Below are positions 1 through 9,040 of a stretch of 64,000 bases of DNA, piece by piece (positions within the stretch are counted from its first letter, which is position 1; the number at the start of each line of letters is the position of its first letter). The notes below the pieces were generated by a model that saw only the letters and a program-made list of their open reading frames with translations, made no database searches and was not told the DNA's origin. The stretch comes from CAYZFD01 sp964477735 (GTDB taxonomy: Bacteria > Bacteroidota > Bacteroidia > Flavobacteriales > Flavobacteriaceae): assembly GCA_964477735.1 (NCBI GenBank), contig CAYZFD010000003.1, positions 1 to 64,000 on the forward strand, written 5' to 3'. The position numbers were made by a program, and so were the translations under genes.

Positions 1-43
1 GTATGGAAATTTCTGTCGCGTTTAGGATAACTTTTTGGCTCAT
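1..43 (-). CDS. 5' end of a leftward gene, possibly pyrR (partial)
   Basis: Reading leftward from an ATG at 43-41, the frame stays open to the window edge and gives about 14 residues beginning MSQKVILNATEIS. This resembles the N-terminus I remember for PyrR (uracil phosphoribosyltransferase / pyrimidine operon regulator) in Flavobacteriia, but 14 residues are too few for a firm call. A TAnnTTTG element on the same strand (60-67) lies 16 bases upstream of the ATG, which independently suggests that a gene really starts here. Seen: open frame and promoter-like element. Inferred: identity. Confidence 0.35.
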   Translation of the reverse strand, partial: MSQKVILNATEISI

Positions 44-59
44 CACGCTTATTTGACGG

Positions 60-67
60 CAAAGATA
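60..67 (-). promoter_or_regulatory. Bacteroidota -7 element for the left-edge gene
   Basis: On the minus strand this reads TATCTTTG, a perfect match to the TAnnTTTG -7 consensus of Bacteroidota. It ends 16 bases before the ATG at 43. No convincing TTG -33 element is visible at the usual spacing. Confidence 0.45.
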
Positions 68-227
68 AGGTTTTTTAATTCATCTAACGTACTTCCAGAC
101 TTTGCAAACTCTAACAAAGAGATTTGAAATTCAATAAATCGTATAAACTATAACAGCAATTGACAGATCTTTTAAACACACAAACATTAAAGGCATTTTT
201 ATTAACTTCGAAAAAAACAATCGTACA

Positions 228-1205
228 ATGTTTAAATATATTTTTTTATTCCTATCCCTGTTTTTGATTTCCTGTAAAATCAATTCAACATCAGAGAATG
301 CCATTTTAGTGATTCATGGCGGAGCGGGTACCATACTAAAAGAAAACATGACCGACAGTTTAGAGATGGCCTATACCAATAAATTGAAAGAGGCTTTGCT
401 AGTAGGTCAAAAGGTGCTTAACGAAGGTGGATCGAGTGTTGAGGCGGTGGCACAAACTATAGAGGTATTGGAAAACTCCCCTTTGTTCAATGCTGGAAAA
501 GGTGCTGTCTTTACTAATGAGGGTGAAAACGAATTAGATGCCTCCATCATGAATGGCGGCACAGGACAAGCAGGAGCAGTGGCTGGTGTTCATACCCTTA
601 AAAACCCCATTAGGGCGGCCATTGCAGTGATGGAACAATCAGAACATGTGATGCTTGTGGGTGAAGGTGCAGAAAAATTTGCGGTGAATACTGGGGTTGA
701 ACAAGTTGATCCGGCCTACTTTTTCACAACTAGACGTTTTAATCAACATTTACGAAGCAAAATTACCGCCTCCCCCACCTATTCGGACAATAAATTTGGA
801 ACTGTAGGCGCCGTTGCCCTAGATCAGCAGGGGCATTTGGCGGCAGGCACTTCAACAGGTGGCATGACAAACAAAAGGTTTGGCAGGGTTGGCGATGCTC
901 CCATTATTGGAGCAGGCACTTATGCCGATCAAAATTGTGGTATTTCGGCTACTGGGCATGGTGAATTTTTTATTCGGAACGTAGTGGCTTATGATATTGC
1001 AGCACAAATGGCCTATTTAAACAAATCACTCAAAGACGCTGCTCATCATACGATTCACAACAAGCTCACGCCAATTGAAGGATTTGGTGGTGTGGTGTGT
1101 CTAGACAAAAACGGAAACGTGAGTATGCCCTTCAACACAGAAGGTATGTATAGGGGATTTATCACCAAAACAGGTGAACCTCAAGTATTTATTTACAAAG
1201 ATTAA
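228..1205 (+). CDS. Isoaspartyl peptidase / plant-type L-asparaginase (Ntn hydrolase), lipoprotein
   Basis: This is a 325-aa member of the plant-type asparaginase family (IaaA, threonine-nucleophile Ntn hydrolases), which cleaves isoaspartyl dipeptides and asparagine after self-cleavage into alpha and beta chains. The conserved GTVG motif places the autocleavage site and nucleophile at Thr192. The downstream GTSTGG and GDAPIIGAGTYAD motifs form the substrate pocket. The N-terminus is a short hydrophobic signal ending LISC, so Cys16 is a probable lipidation site and the enzyme is likely periplasmic or at the outer membrane. ATG 228 is the only start that keeps this signal. The gene is transcribed alone. 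Its stop shares four bases (TTAA) with the stop of the convergent next gene. Confidence 0.9.
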   Translation: MFKYIFLFLSLFLISCKINSTSENAILVIHGGAGTILKENMTDSLEMAYTNKLKEALLVGQKVLNEGGSSVEAVAQTIEVLENSPLFNAGKGAVFTNEGENELDASIMNGGTGQAGAVAGVHTLKNPIRAAIAVMEQSEHVMLVGEGAEKFAVNTGVEQVDPAYFFTTRRFNQHLRSKITASPTYSDNKFGTVGAVALDQQGHLAAGTSTGGMTNKRFGRVGDAPIIGAGTYADQNCGISATGHGEFFIRNVVAYDIAAQMAYLNKSLKDAAHHTIHNKLTPIEGFGGVVCLDKNGNVSMPFNTEGMYRGFITKTGEPQVFIYKD

Positions 1206-2458
1206 GGCATATCATCGACCATAGCCGATGAAAGTCGTTTGTAAATACCTCCGTCCAATCGGTTTCTAATAGCCGAAAAGGCCTCGAGAGTTTCGGCAAC
1301 GTCTTCGAGGGTGTGTGTGGCCGTTGGAATTAACCTAAGTAAAATTAAGCCCTTTGGAATCACAGGATATACCACTATAGAGCAGAAAATTCTAAAGTTT
1401 TCTCTTAAATCTTTCACCAAGGCCATCGCTTCGGGGATGCTTCCCTTTAGATAAACTGGGGTGACACAACTTTGCGTGGTACCCAAATCAAAGCCTTTAG
1501 CTTTTAAGCCATCTTGCAAGGCATGAACATTTTCCCAAAGTTTGTTTTTGAGTGCAGGTTGGCTGCGCAATAAATCTAAGCGTTTCAAAGCGCCTTTTAC
1601 TAGTTGCATTTGCAAAGATTTGGCAAACATTTGAGAGCGCATATTGTATTTAAGATAGGAAATGATCTCTGCGTCGGCAGCAATGAAGGCACCTGTGCTA
1701 GCCATAGACTTGGCAAATGTGGCAAAATACACATCAATATCATCTTGCACTCCTTGTTCCTCCCCTGTTCCAGCACCAGTAGCTCCCAGGGTTCCAAAAC
1801 CATGTGCATCATCGACCAGCAAGCGGAAATTGTAATCTTTTTTGAGTGAAGCGATTTCTTTTAACTTGCCTTGCTCACCACGCATGCCAAAAACACCTTC
1901 CGAAATCACCAATATTCCACCACCAGTTTGTTCAGCAACTTTTGTGGCGCGATCTAAGTTTTTTTCAAGGCTGGAAATATCGTTGTGTTGGTAGGTAAAT
2001 CTTTTCCCTAAATGCAGTCGAACACCATCGATAATGCAGGCATGAGCATCTACATCATAAACAATGACATCGTCTTTTGAAACTAAAGAATCTATGGTAG
2101 ATAAAATTCCCTGATAGCCAAAATTGAGCACATAGGCCGCTTCTTTTGAAACAAAAGCCGCAAGCTCATTTTCGAGTTGTTCGTGTAAATCTGTGTGTCC
2201 CGACATCATGCGCGCACCCATTGGATAGGCCGAACCAAATTCGGCTGCGGCTTCTGCATCTACAGCACGCACTTCCGGATGATTGGCCAAGCCCAAATAG
2301 TCATTAACACTCCAGGTGATAACATCCTTTCCCTGAAAGCGCATTCTATTTGAAATTTCCCCTTCAAGCTTTGGAAAAACAAAGTAGCCCTCCGCTACTG
2401 AGGCCCATTTTCCTAGTGGGCCTTTGTTCTTGATGATTTTATCAAAAAGATCTTTCAT
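1202..2458 (-). CDS. Alpha-oxoamine synthase, candidate cysteate fatty-acyl transferase (capnine synthesis)
   Basis: This 418-aa PLP enzyme belongs to the alpha-oxoamine synthase family (AONS, KBL, serine palmitoyltransferase), which condenses an amino acid with an acyl-CoA or acyl-ACP. The PLP lysine is Lys250 in TFAKSMAS, and the DDAHGFG motif (216-222) binds the cofactor. It differs from typical Kbl (N-terminus) and from BioF (no biotin genes nearby). The gene just upstream encodes a cysteine-synthase-like enzyme. In Flavobacterium johnsoniae an enzyme of this family (Fjoh_2419) makes capnine, the sulfonolipid base, from cysteate. I therefore propose that function here, by inference. Serine palmitoyltransferase or a Kbl-type activity are alternatives. 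The two genes are 63 bp apart on the same strand and could be cotranscribed. Confidence 0.7.
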   Translation of the reverse strand: MKDLFDKIIKNKGPLGKWASVAEGYFVFPKLEGEISNRMRFQGKDVITWSVNDYLGLANHPEVRAVDAEAAAEFGSAYPMGARMMSGHTDLHEQLENELAAFVSKEAAYVLNFGYQGILSTIDSLVSKDDVIVYDVDAHACIIDGVRLHLGKRFTYQHNDISSLEKNLDRATKVAEQTGGGILVISEGVFGMRGEQGKLKEIASLKKDYNFRLLVDDAHGFGTLGATGAGTGEEQGVQDDIDVYFATFAKSMASTGAFIAADAEIISYLKYNMRSQMFAKSLQMQLVKGALKRLDLLRSQPALKNKLWENVHALQDGLKAKGFDLGTTQSCVTPVYLKGSIPEAMALVKDLRENFRIFCSIVVYPVIPKGLILLRLIPTATHTLEDVAETLEAFSAIRNRLDGGIYKRLSSAMVDDMP

Positions 2459-2521
2459 ATAAATCTTTAGTTAGACATACAAAAATACAATTTTTATCAG
2501 TAAAAAATTAGAAAAATACTG

Positions 2522-3568
2522 TTAGCGAATGTACTCGATAGGCTTTTCTTGTTCAATGTTTTGACTGTCGAAAAAGCCCTGTTCACGCATCCAGTCATCA
2601 CTATAAATCTTGCTCATGTAACGTGAGCCATGATCACAAAATATCATCACCACCACACTATCTTCTTTGAAAAAATTGGGTTTTTTGGCCAACTGAAGTA
2701 CGGCCTGAACGGTAGCACCTGATGTGTAGCCCACAAACAAGCCTTCTGTTTTAGCAATTTTTCGTGCTGTGTGGGCACTTTCTTCGTCAGTTACTTTTTC
2801 AAAATAATCAATGACATCAAAGTCAGTTGCCGAAGGGATAAGGTTTTTTCCAAGACCTTCAATTCGGTAGGGATAAATTTCTTTTTCGTCGAATTCTTGG
2901 GTTTCGTGAAATTTTTTTAGTACAGATCCATAAGCATCAACTCCAATGATTTGAATGTTGGGATTTTGTTCTTTTAAATAACGACCAATTCCCGAAATGG
3001 TTCCTCCAGTGCCGCTACTGGCAATTAGGTGGGTGATTTTGCCAGCTGTTTGTTTCCATATTTCAGGTCCGGTTGTTAAATAATGGGCTTCAGTATTAAG
3101 CGCATTGAAATATTGATTGATATAAATAGAACCCTTGATTTCTTCATGTAATCTACGCGCAACAGAGTAATAAGACCTAGGATCACCTGCTTTTACGTGA
3201 GCTGGGCAGACATATACTTTTGCCCCCATAGCACGAAGCATGTCAATTTTATCGGAGGAAGATTTAGAACTGACAGCTAAAATACAATCATATCCTTTGA
3301 TGATACTGACCATAGCCAAGCTAAAGCCTGTGTTTCCAGAGGTGGTTTCTATAATGGTGTCTCCTGGCTTGATGAGGCCTTTTTTTTCAGCCGTTTCAAT
3401 AATGTGAAGCGCAATTCGGTCTTTGTTGGAGTGTCCAGGATTGAAGGCTTCAATTTTAGCAAAAAACTGTCCTTTGATTGACGCAGTCAATTTATTGAGT
3501 CTTACTAATGGTGTTTCACCAATTAGTTCAAGGGCTGTATTATATGCTTTGATTTCTTTGTTGTTCAT
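2522..3568 (-). CDS. Cysteine-synthase / CBS-like PLP enzyme, candidate cysteate synthase
   Basis: This is a 348-aa fold-type II PLP enzyme of the cysteine synthase / cystathionine beta-synthase family. The Schiff-base lysine is Lys49 in HSNKDR (most relatives have SVKDR), the phosphate-side loop is TSGNTG (76-81), and SSGTGGT binds the PLP phosphate. The C-terminal HGSRYMSKIYSDDWM segment is of the CBS catalytic-core type, but there are no regulatory CBS domains. ATG 3568 is preferred to the in-frame GTG three bases upstream. It precedes the alpha-oxoamine synthase gene on the same strand. The pairing suggests it supplies that enzyme's amino-acid substrate, for example cysteate from phosphoserine or serine plus sulfite. 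Ordinary cysteine or cystathionine synthesis is the conservative alternative. Confidence 0.75.
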   Translation of the reverse strand: MNNKEIKAYNTALELIGETPLVRLNKLTASIKGQFFAKIEAFNPGHSNKDRIALHIIETAEKKGLIKPGDTIIETTSGNTGFSLAMVSIIKGYDCILAVSSKSSSDKIDMLRAMGAKVYVCPAHVKAGDPRSYYSVARRLHEEIKGSIYINQYFNALNTEAHYLTTGPEIWKQTAGKITHLIASSGTGGTISGIGRYLKEQNPNIQIIGVDAYGSVLKKFHETQEFDEKEIYPYRIEGLGKNLIPSATDFDVIDYFEKVTDEESAHTARKIAKTEGLFVGYTSGATVQAVLQLAKKPNFFKEDSVVVMIFCDHGSRYMSKIYSDDWMREQGFFDSQNIEQEKPIEYIR

Positions 3569-3645
3569 CACAAAAGCGTTTTCACGCTACTTGGAATACT
3601 ATCTTGAACAAAAATACAAAAAACTATGAGAACAAAAACTTGACA

Positions 3646-5781
3646 TTAGTCAGTAATGTGCTCTAAATCGAAAAGAAAGGCATATTGCTTGGCCAACTCC
3701 TTTAGAGCTTCGAATCGGCCGGAAGCACCTCCATGCCCTGCTTCCATATCTGTGTGCAGCAATAGTAAATTGGTGTCTGTTTTTTGATCTCTTAATTTGG
3801 CTACCCATTTTGCAGGCTCCCAATATTGAACTTGAGAATCATGAAGACCAGTAGTAACCAACATGTTGGGATAAGCTTTTGGTTCAATGTTGTCGTAGGG
3901 AGAATAAGATTTTATGTACTGGTAATAGGTCTGGTCGTTAGGATTTCCCCATTCATCATATTCGCCAGTGGTGAGTGGAATACTTTCGTCGAGCATGGTG
4001 GTGACCACATCCACAAATGGCACTGCTGCCACAACCCCTTTATATAATTCAGGAGCCATATTGATAACCGCTCCCATCAACAATCCTCCTGCTGATCCAC
4101 CCATAGCGTAGTGATGTTCTGGGCTTGTGTAGCCCGATTCGATTAGAAAGCGTGAACAATCAATAAAATCTGTGAAAGTGTTTTTTTTGTGCAGCAATTT
4201 TCCATCTTCATACCATGGCCTACCCAAATATTGTCCGCCCCTAATGTGAGCTATGGCGTATATAAATCCACGATCGAGTAAGCTTAAGCGAGTGGATGAA
4301 AAATAAGGGCTAATTGTGGCTCCATAGGAACCATATCCGTAGAGCAAAAGTGGGTTTTTGCCATTTTTCTGGATTCCTTTTTTATAGACTATTGAAATTG
4401 GAATTTTTGTGCCGTCTTGTGCATTGGCCCAAACACGCTCAGAGGTGTAGTTGTTCTTATCGAAAGCACCTCCAAGTACCTCCTGCTCCTTCAAAACTGT
4501 TTTTTCTTTGGAAATAAAATTAAACTCTACTATTGAAGACGGTGTGGTGAGTGCATTATAGGCATAGCGTAAAACTTCTGCATCAAAATCTAAATTTGTG
4601 GTGGTGTAGGCTGTATAAGTTTCACTTTCAAAAGGCAAATAATAGTCTATGTTCCCATCCCAAGACTGTATTTTTATTTGGTTTAGCCCTCCCGATCGTT
4701 CACTAACAACCAAGAATTTATTGAAAATATCGATCCCTTCTAAAAGCACTTCTTTTCTGTGAGGAATCAACTCTTCCCAATTTTTCTTTTGGGTGGCATT
4801 TATTGATGTTTTCATCAACTTAAAGTTGGTGGCACCATCGGCGTTTGTCAATACATAGAAATGATCTTTATAGTGAGAAATACTGTATTCAAGACCCCTT
4901 TCTCTGGCATGGAACACTTTAAAATCATCGTCTGGTTTGTTGGCATCCAATATGCTGTATTCAGAAGTTAGGGTGCTTGTGGAACCCGCAACTAAAAATT
5001 GATCAGATTTGGTTTTGTAAACAAAAGCGTAAAAGGTTTCATCTTTTTCGTGATATACCAACTCATCTTCTGAGGGGTTTTCGCCTATTTTATGACGATA
5101 AACTTTTTCGGAACGCAAAGTTTCAGGGTGGTTTGTGGTGTAGAAAAGGGTTTTGTTGTCGTTAGCAAAAGCACTACCGCCAGTGGTGTTATTTATTTTT
5201 TCTGGTAAAATTTCTCCAGTTTCTAAGTTTTTTATTTGTAGGGTGTATTGTCGTCGAGAAACCGTATCTATACCAAAGGCAACCCATTTGTTGTCGGGAC
5301 TGACCTCTAGCCCTGTTAAGTTAAAATAATCATGACCTTTGGCCAGTTCATTACAATCAAATATAATTTCTTCCTGAGCTTGGAGAACATCTTTTTTGCG
5401 GGTATAGATGGGGTATTCTTTCCCTGTTTCATAGCGCGTAACATACCAATAACCATTATAGAAATAAGGAACAGAACTATCGTCTTCTTTAATTCTGGAT
5501 TTCATTTCCTCGAAAAGGCTTTTTTGAAACGCTTCGGTGTGCGCAGTCATTTTCTGGTAATAGTCATTTTCACGCTCTAAATAATCTATAACTTCGGGGT
5601 TCTCACGGTCGTTTAGCCAATAGTAGTCATCTATCCTAATATCGTCGTGCTTTTTTAATGAGGTTGGATTTTTTTCAGCTCTCGGCGCATCTAATTTCAT
5701 AGTTTCGGTTGGTCGTTTATTTTTTGTGCAAGAAGTTGCAAAAATAACACAAAAAAGTAGGGAATAAATTGAGGTTTTCAT
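3646..5781 (-). CDS. Oligopeptidase B / prolyl oligopeptidase family (S9A), lipoprotein
   Basis: This 711-aa serine peptidase has a seven-bladed beta-propeller N-terminal half and an alpha/beta-hydrolase C-terminal half. The triad is visible: Ser563 in GGSAGG, Asp648 in GLHDSQV and His683 in AGHGG. Oligopeptidase B enzymes cut short peptides after basic residues, and the length fits the family. The start is the ATG at 5781, because it gives a lipoprotein signal ending ATSC about 19 residues in. An upstream extension of 34 residues in the same frame looks like leader sequence. The enzyme is therefore probably anchored in the periplasm. Threonine aldolase lies 58 bp upstream in the same direction. 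Confidence 0.88.
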   Translation of the reverse strand: MKTSIYSLLFCVIFATSCTKNKRPTETMKLDAPRAEKNPTSLKKHDDIRIDDYYWLNDRENPEVIDYLERENDYYQKMTAHTEAFQKSLFEEMKSRIKEDDSSVPYFYNGYWYVTRYETGKEYPIYTRKKDVLQAQEEIIFDCNELAKGHDYFNLTGLEVSPDNKWVAFGIDTVSRRQYTLQIKNLETGEILPEKINNTTGGSAFANDNKTLFYTTNHPETLRSEKVYRHKIGENPSEDELVYHEKDETFYAFVYKTKSDQFLVAGSTSTLTSEYSILDANKPDDDFKVFHARERGLEYSISHYKDHFYVLTNADGATNFKLMKTSINATQKKNWEELIPHRKEVLLEGIDIFNKFLVVSERSGGLNQIKIQSWDGNIDYYLPFESETYTAYTTTNLDFDAEVLRYAYNALTTPSSIVEFNFISKEKTVLKEQEVLGGAFDKNNYTSERVWANAQDGTKIPISIVYKKGIQKNGKNPLLLYGYGSYGATISPYFSSTRLSLLDRGFIYAIAHIRGGQYLGRPWYEDGKLLHKKNTFTDFIDCSRFLIESGYTSPEHHYAMGGSAGGLLMGAVINMAPELYKGVVAAVPFVDVVTTMLDESIPLTTGEYDEWGNPNDQTYYQYIKSYSPYDNIEPKAYPNMLVTTGLHDSQVQYWEPAKWVAKLRDQKTDTNLLLLHTDMEAGHGGASGRFEALKELAKQYAFLFDLEHITD

Positions 5782-5839
5782 GACTCTTAAAATTTTGGAA
5801 TTTGTTTTAAATATAAGCAAAGTCGATATGTAAAAAAAA

Positions 5840-6862
5840 TCACGAATTTGACAACACCTGAAGCACCACAGCATGCATGTCATCTGTATAATCTAAATGG
5901 GTAACCATCCTAAGTAAACCGCCTCCCATATCGATTATTTGTATTTGAGCATCCTCCAATTGTTTTTTGAAAGCATCAGCTAAGTCCATATCATCAACCA
6001 ATTTAAAAACAACAATGTTGGTTTGGGTTTCTGCCACATGGGCAACAGATGGGTGCTGATCTAAGAGTTTCGATATTTCGGAAGCTTTTCTGTGGTCTTC
6101 GGCCAAACGATCTATATGGTGATCAAGGGCATATAATGCCGCCGCCGCCAAATAACCAACTTGACGCATGCCTCCACCAAATATTTTTCGAATGCGTAAC
6201 GCACGATCGACAGTTTCCTGATTGCCCAACAAAACAGATCCAATGGGGCATCCTAGGCCCTTGCTGAAGCAAACAGAAATGGTGTCGAACAAGCTTCCTA
6301 GCTGTTGAGGTTTTAATCCTGTTGCCACCATGGCGTTCCACAATCGGGCACCGTCTAAATGATACCGCAACTGATGTGATTCACAAACGGCTTTGATGCT
6401 TTCTAACTGAACTAAATCCCAACATGCACCACCGCCCTTGTTGGTGGTGTTTTCCACGCAAACCAAACTTGTTTTTGGGCTGTGATAAAAATCTGGAGGG
6501 TTGATGGCCGCTCGAACTTGATCTGCTTCAAAAATACCGCGATTCCCTTCTAACAATTTACAAGAAACCCCACTATTGAAACTGACCCCCCCACCTTCGT
6601 AGTTGAAAACATGGGCCGTTTTATCACAAATCAATTGATCACCAGGTTGGGTGTGTAATTTAATGGCTGTTTGATTGGCCATAGTTCCCGAGGGGAAAAA
6701 TAGTGCCGCCTCCATACCAAAAAGTTCAGCTAACTTCTGTTCTAACATATTAACTGTAGGATCTGCTTTAAAAACATCATCGCCTACCGAAGCTTGAAGC
6801 ATCGCCTCGAGCATTCCCTGAGTGGGTTTTGTCACCGTGTCACTTATCAAATTGATTGGCAT
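5840..6862 (-). CDS. ltaE: Low-specificity L-threonine aldolase
   Basis: A 340-aa PLP enzyme of the beta-eliminating lyase / threonine aldolase family, which cleaves threonine or allo-threonine to glycine and acetaldehyde. The PLP lysine is Lys201 in CFSKGLGCPIGS, and the HLDGARLWNA motif (168-177) is typical. The N-terminus MPINLISDTVT fits family members starting at ATG 6862. A ten-residue in-frame extension is unlikely to be translated. The gene is divergent from prfB across a 79-bp gap and is followed in the same direction by the oligopeptidase gene. Confidence 0.9.
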   Translation of the reverse strand: MPINLISDTVTKPTQGMLEAMLQASVGDDVFKADPTVNMLEQKLAELFGMEAALFFPSGTMANQTAIKLHTQPGDQLICDKTAHVFNYEGGGVSFNSGVSCKLLEGNRGIFEADQVRAAINPPDFYHSPKTSLVCVENTTNKGGGACWDLVQLESIKAVCESHQLRYHLDGARLWNAMVATGLKPQQLGSLFDTISVCFSKGLGCPIGSVLLGNQETVDRALRIRKIFGGGMRQVGYLAAAALYALDHHIDRLAEDHRKASEISKLLDQHPSVAHVAETQTNIVVFKLVDDMDLADAFKKQLEDAQIQIIDMGGGLLRMVTHLDYTDDMHAVVLQVLSNS

Positions 6863-6912
6863 ATTGGATCTAAATTTTGTTAAAAATAGCAAACTACCCT
6901 CAAATTTTCATG

Positions 6913-6920
6913 TATTTTTG
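6913..6920 (+). promoter_or_regulatory. Bacteroidota -7 element for prfB
   Basis: TATTTTTG matches TAnnTTTG and ends 21 bases before the prfB ATG. No TTG lies at the normal -33 distance. Confidence 0.4.
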
Positions 6921-6941
6921 TTTCGAAATTCATTTGATAAT

Positions 6942-8034
6942 ATGATAACAACTGATCAATCTAAAGATCTTATTGAGCGCCTTGGTGCGTTGAGGAGGTA
7001 TCTTTGACTTAGATGCCAAAAAAATTGAAGTCGCCAATCTAGAAGAAACCACTTTTGATCCCAGTTTTTGGGAAGATTCCAAAAAAGCAGAACAACACAT
7101 GCGCCTATTGCGCAGTGTAAAGCAATGGATATTAGACTATGAAGAAATTGAAAGTCTTGTTGAGGAAGTGACACTTTCGTTGGAATTCTTTAAGGAAGGT
7201 GAACTTAGTGAAGACGAAGTGAAAATAGCCTACAAAAAGGCCCTTGAAAAATTAGAGTATGTAGAATTTAAAAACATGCTCTCTGAAGAAGGAGATCCAT
7301 TGAGCGCCGTATTGCAAATTACTGCGGGAGCAGGTGGAACTGAAAGTTGTGATTGGGCCAGCATGCTCATGCGCATGTACATCATGTGGGCCGAAAAAAA
7401 TAAATATGTTGTCAAAGAACTAAACTTTCAAGAAGGTGATGTGGCGGGAGTCAAAACTGTTACATTAGAAATTGAAGGCGAATATGCGTTTGGATGGCTA
7501 AAGGGCGAAAATGGCGTACACCGATTGGTGCGCATCTCCCCTTTTGACAGTAATGCAAAAAGACACACTTCCTTCGCCTCGGTTTATGTCTATCCCCTAG
7601 TGGATGATTCTATAGAAATTGTGATCAACCCTTCGGATATAAAATGGGAAACAATGCGTTCAAGTGGTGCCGGAGGACAAAATGTCAATAAAGTAGAAAC
7701 AGCCGTTCGGCTAAGACACGAGCCTTCAGGCATTATAATAGAAAACTCGGAAACAAGATCCCAACTTGACAACAAAACCAAAGCTATGCAGTTGTTGAAA
7801 TCACAACTATATGAAATTGAGCTTCAAAAAAGAATGGCCGCCCGAGAAGAAATCGAAGCCAGCAAGATGAAGATCGAATGGGGATCTCAAATTCGAAACT
7901 ATGTGATGCATCCCTACAAATTGGTGAAAGATGTAAGAACCCAAACCGAATCTACCGACGTCACCGCAGTAATGGACGGCGAAATTGACATATTTTTAAA
8001 GGCCTTTTTAATGGGCCAAAACATCAATACATGA
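6942..8034 (+). CDS. prfB: Peptide chain release factor 2, expressed by programmed +1 frameshift
   Basis: RF2 recognises UGA and UAA and releases the finished peptide. Translation starts at ATG 6942, reads 21 codons to an in-frame TGA at 7005-7007, and continues in the +1 frame from GAC at 7006, giving 363 aa. The stop-codon recognition tripeptide SPF is at about 199-201 and the peptidyl-release GGQ motif at about 244-246, inside SSGAGGQNVNK. The shift site is the canonical one (see the separate entry), so the internal stop is regulatory and not a mutation. RF2 level autoregulates the frameshift: low RF2 makes the ribosome pause at UGA and shift. The stop overlaps the ATG of the HAD gene by four bases (ATGA), which suggests an operon with the HAD and ArsC-like genes. 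Confidence 0.96.
6993..7008 (+). promoter_or_regulatory. Programmed +1 ribosomal frameshift site of prfB
   Basis: The site contains AGGAGG (6993-6998), TAT, the slippery codon CTT (7002-7004) and the stop with its following base TGAC (7005-7008). Spacing is the same as in the E. coli site. The internal AGGAGG is one of very few strong Shine-Dalgarno sequences in this window. In well-studied systems it pairs with 16S rRNA and pushes the ribosome forward by one base. Confidence 0.93.
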
Positions 8035-8648
8035 AACACATAAACACCCTAATCTTTGACCTTGGTGGCGTTCTAATCGATTGGAATCCAGCCTATGTAT
8101 ATTTGAAAGTTTTTGAAGGCGATCGTCAAAAAATGAAATGGTTTTTTGACAACATTTGCACCCACGATTGGAACGAGCAACAAGATGCTGGTGTTCCATT
8201 AAATGAAGCAACCGAAGCGCTTGTTGCTAAATTTCCAGCACATGAGAATTTAATCCGAATTTACTATGATCGATGGGAAGAAATGCTGGGTGGTGCACTT
8301 GTAGGGACCGTTGAAATTTTAAAATCTGTGTGTCAAAACCCAAAATACAAAGTAGTGGCCCTAACCAATTGGAGCGCAGAAACTTTTCCGGTTGCCCTTG
8401 AAAGATTTGAGTTTTTGCATTGGTTTGAAGGGATCGTAGTTTCTGGAGCAGAGAAAATGAGAAAACCTTTTCCTGAAATTTACGAGCTCACCTTGAAGCG
8501 CTTCAATATTGTGGCTGAAAACGCTGTTTTTATTGACGACCGATTATCGAACGTGGAGGCTGCGCAAAAACTAGGCATTCATGGACTGCAATTCTTTAGT
8601 CCTGAACAATTAAAAACAGATTTAAAAAAAATAAATATAGATGTCTGA
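8031..8648 (+). CDS. HAD-superfamily phosphatase (subfamily IA, YihX-like)
   Basis: A 205-aa haloacid-dehalogenase-fold hydrolase. Motif I is FDLGGVLIDWNP with the nucleophile Asp10, so the second Asp of the usual DxD is replaced by Gly, as in many YihX-like and epoxide-hydrolase-like members. Motif II is ALTNWS, motif III has Lys in KPFPEIYE, and motif IV is FIDDRLSN. A small sugar-phosphate or other phosphomonoester substrate is likely but cannot be named. It overlaps prfB by four bases and the following ArsC-like gene by eight, so it probably sits in the middle of a three-gene operon. Confidence 0.82.
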   Translation: MKHINTLIFDLGGVLIDWNPAYVYLKVFEGDRQKMKWFFDNICTHDWNEQQDAGVPLNEATEALVAKFPAHENLIRIYYDRWEEMLGGALVGTVEILKSVCQNPKYKVVALTNWSAETFPVALERFEFLHWFEGIVVSGAEKMRKPFPEIYELTLKRFNIVAENAVFIDDRLSNVEAAQKLGIHGLQFFSPEQLKTDLKKINIDV

Positions 8649-9000
8649 AACATTAACCATCTACCACAATCCTAGATGTCGAAAATCTAGAGAAGCACTC
8701 GCTTTATTAGAGGCCAAAAATATTAGCCATAATATTGTGCTTTATCTGGAATCTGGACTTTCAGTAGAAATCATAAAAAATTTACTCCAAAAACTCAACC
8801 TAAAACCCATCGAACTTGTTAGAAAGAATGAGGACATTTGGAAAACAATCTTTAAAAATAAAGCATTAACAGACCGTGAAATTATTGATGCGCTATGTAC
8901 CCACCCTAAGCTCATGGAACGACCGGTTATAGTTTCCAACCAAACTGCTGTTGTTGGAAGACCTATAGAGGCATTAGAGAAATTTATATTGAAATTGTAA
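8641..9000 (+). CDS. ArsC/Spx-family thioredoxin-fold protein (arsenate-reductase-like)
   Basis: This 119-aa protein has the ArsC fold. The redox cysteine is Cys13 in HNPRCRKSREAL, and the family's distal arginine lies in the MERPVIVSNQTAVVGRP segment near residues 95-110. True arsenate reductases and the YfgD/YffB-like housekeeping paralogues share these motifs. No ars genes are nearby, so a general thiol role is as likely as arsenate reduction. It begins inside the last codons of the HAD gene, so it is likely translationally coupled to it. Confidence 0.8.
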   Translation: MSETLTIYHNPRCRKSREALALLEAKNISHNIVLYLESGLSVEIIKNLLQKLNLKPIELVRKNEDIWKTIFKNKALTDREIIDALCTHPKLMERPVIVSNQTAVVGRPIEALEKFILKL

Positions 9001-9040
9001 CAGACCCTCTTTTAAATCGTTTATTTGCAAAAAAATAAAC

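Noticed and set aside
6942..7007. In-frame TGA after 21 codons of prfB, which looks like a nonsense mutation
   Set aside because: It is the canonical programmed frameshift stop with the correct slippery codon and AGGAGG; the downstream frame is intact.
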